From DASZHC01 sp035938215 (GTDB lineage Bacteria > Verrucomicrobiota > Verrucomicrobiia > Chthoniobacterales > JAFAMB01), in NCBI GenBank assembly GCA_035938215.1, contig DASZHC010000198.1:1-6021 (forward strand): 6,021 bases of DNA, read 5' to 3'. This document shows, in pieces, positions 5,494 to 6,021 of the stretch. The position numbers and the translations under genes were made by a program. A model generated the notes under the pieces. It was not told the origin of the DNA. It was given only the letters and a program-made list of their open reading frames with translations, and made no database searches. The stretch's first letter is position 1; every line of letters starts with the position of its first letter.

Positions 5494-5520
5494 TCTTTAG
5501 GCTAAGCTTCGAAGATCACA

Positions 5521-6021
5521 ATGTTCTCATCTATTTTCCTGATACTTGGGGTCGCTGCCCTGGGGATTGCTTTTCGCTCTTTCCGTCACCCGGTCATGCA
5601 AAGGCTCGGGATCATTTGTCTACTGATAACCTCTTTCCTGGTCGGTTACCTACCATCAGGAAGCTGGCTTGCAGGTCTTGCGGTCGCCTCCATTTGGATA
5701 TTTCTCCCGTGGCTTGAGATCCTCACTCGAATCAGGGCCCTGCGCATGCCGGCAGAGCGCGAACTTCACCTCAAAAACCCTCCGGGTCGGGATCTGTTTC
5801 CGAGGCTGGATGAATTAACGGATGAGATTCAGCAGGAAGGATTTGAACTCGTAAATGATCTCGGCTGTGACTGGGATGCGCAACAGCAATTTCTTCGACT
5901 ATTTCATCGCGGCAACGACCAGACCCAGGCAGCCCTCTGCCTGATCGACCAAGGCGAGATGGTATTCTATTACATCAGCCTCATGACCCGCTCCCAGGAT
6001 GGACAGATTTTTACGACATGG
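5521..6021 (+). CDS. Uncharacterised membrane protein (partial, C-terminus beyond right edge)
   Basis: Open from the ATG at 5521 to the last base, 167 residues so far; the nearest upstream in-frame stop is TAA at 5503-5505, and no other start lies between. The N-terminus has three hydrophobic segments (about 3-18, 29-44 and 48-67), with basic residues R19, R22 and R70/R72 at their borders. A soluble, acidic segment follows from about 78, containing LDELTDEIQQEGFELVND (96-113), CDWD (116-119) and a mixed alpha/beta stretch ending ALCLIDQGEMVFYYISLMTR (138-157). I do not recognise a named family, but the layout (three TM segments, then a cytosolic domain with a 'DELTDEIQQEGF' helix) resembles conserved proteins I associate with Verrucomicrobiota. 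No good ribosome site is seen (GAAG about 7 nt upstream). It is separated from the glutaredoxin by 159 nt of repeats and is probably an independent transcription unit. Confidence 0.8.
   Translation, partial: MFSSIFLILGVAALGIAFRSFRHPVMQRLGIICLLITSFLVGYLPSGSWLAGLAVASIWIFLPWLEILTRIRALRMPAERELHLKNPPGRDLFPRLDELTDEIQQEGFELVNDLGCDWDAQQQFLRLFHRGNDQTQAALCLIDQGEMVFYYISLMTRSQDGQIFTTW

Noticed and set aside
5463..5717. 84-codon plus-strand frame overlapping the membrane-protein start
   Set aside because: The frame starting at 5521 is open to the window end with clear membrane segments; the other is low-complexity and Cys/Arg-rich towards its end.

Overview
The window looks like chromosomal DNA of a free-living bacterium of moderate GC content, most probably a member of the Verrucomicrobiota (Chthoniobacterales or soil 'spartobacterial' type). 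This is an inference from gene content and style: a parB / M28 glutaminyl-cyclase homologue / mini-glutaredoxin cluster, a membrane protein of a type I associate with that phylum, and intergenic DNA full of degenerate 'CGCAGAG...ACGCGGAG' repeats. No sequence here proves the taxonomy. There are no rRNA, tRNA, CRISPR or phage genes.

Left part (1-2398, minus strand): a three-gene operon read right to left. A 12-TM MFS permease (1148-2398) is followed by a short lipoate-protein-ligase/octanoyltransferase-like protein (498-1151, ATGA overlap with the permease). Next comes a soluble sensor with a Crp-type cyclic-nucleotide-binding domain fused to a HisKA domain (start 516, 19-nt overlap). It runs off the left edge exactly at its phospho-acceptor histidine motif.

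Middle (2399-3250): about 850 bp without a credible gene between the divergent operons. It holds a 335-bp non-coding element (2379-2713) with 35-bp terminal inverted repeats. Two large internal stem-loops are arranged so that a strand could fold as a three-way junction. Next to it is a patchwork of short degenerate repeats (about 2759-3130). The left terminal repeat overlaps the start of the permease gene and supplies its candidate ATG.

Right part (3251-6021, plus strand): parB (3251-4147, without parA beside it) overlaps by GTGA with a secreted M28-family glutaminyl-cyclase homologue (4144-5106). That stop codon abuts a mini-glutaredoxin (5107-5361). The glutaredoxin stop codon lies inside a 46-bp near-perfect palindrome (5359-5404), whose arms resemble the terminal repeats of the 335-bp element. 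After a 116-bp spacer with inverted repeats and a possible terminator, an unrecognised membrane protein begins at 5521 and runs off the right edge.

Main points for a second look: (i) the structured 335-bp element and its apparent miniature relative, both placed across gene boundaries; (ii) the cyclase homologue, which keeps the fold motifs but seems to have lost two of three zinc ligands, several proton-relay residues and its lipobox cysteine, so it is probably a pseudoenzyme or has a new function. I see no classic defence or biosynthetic system in this window.
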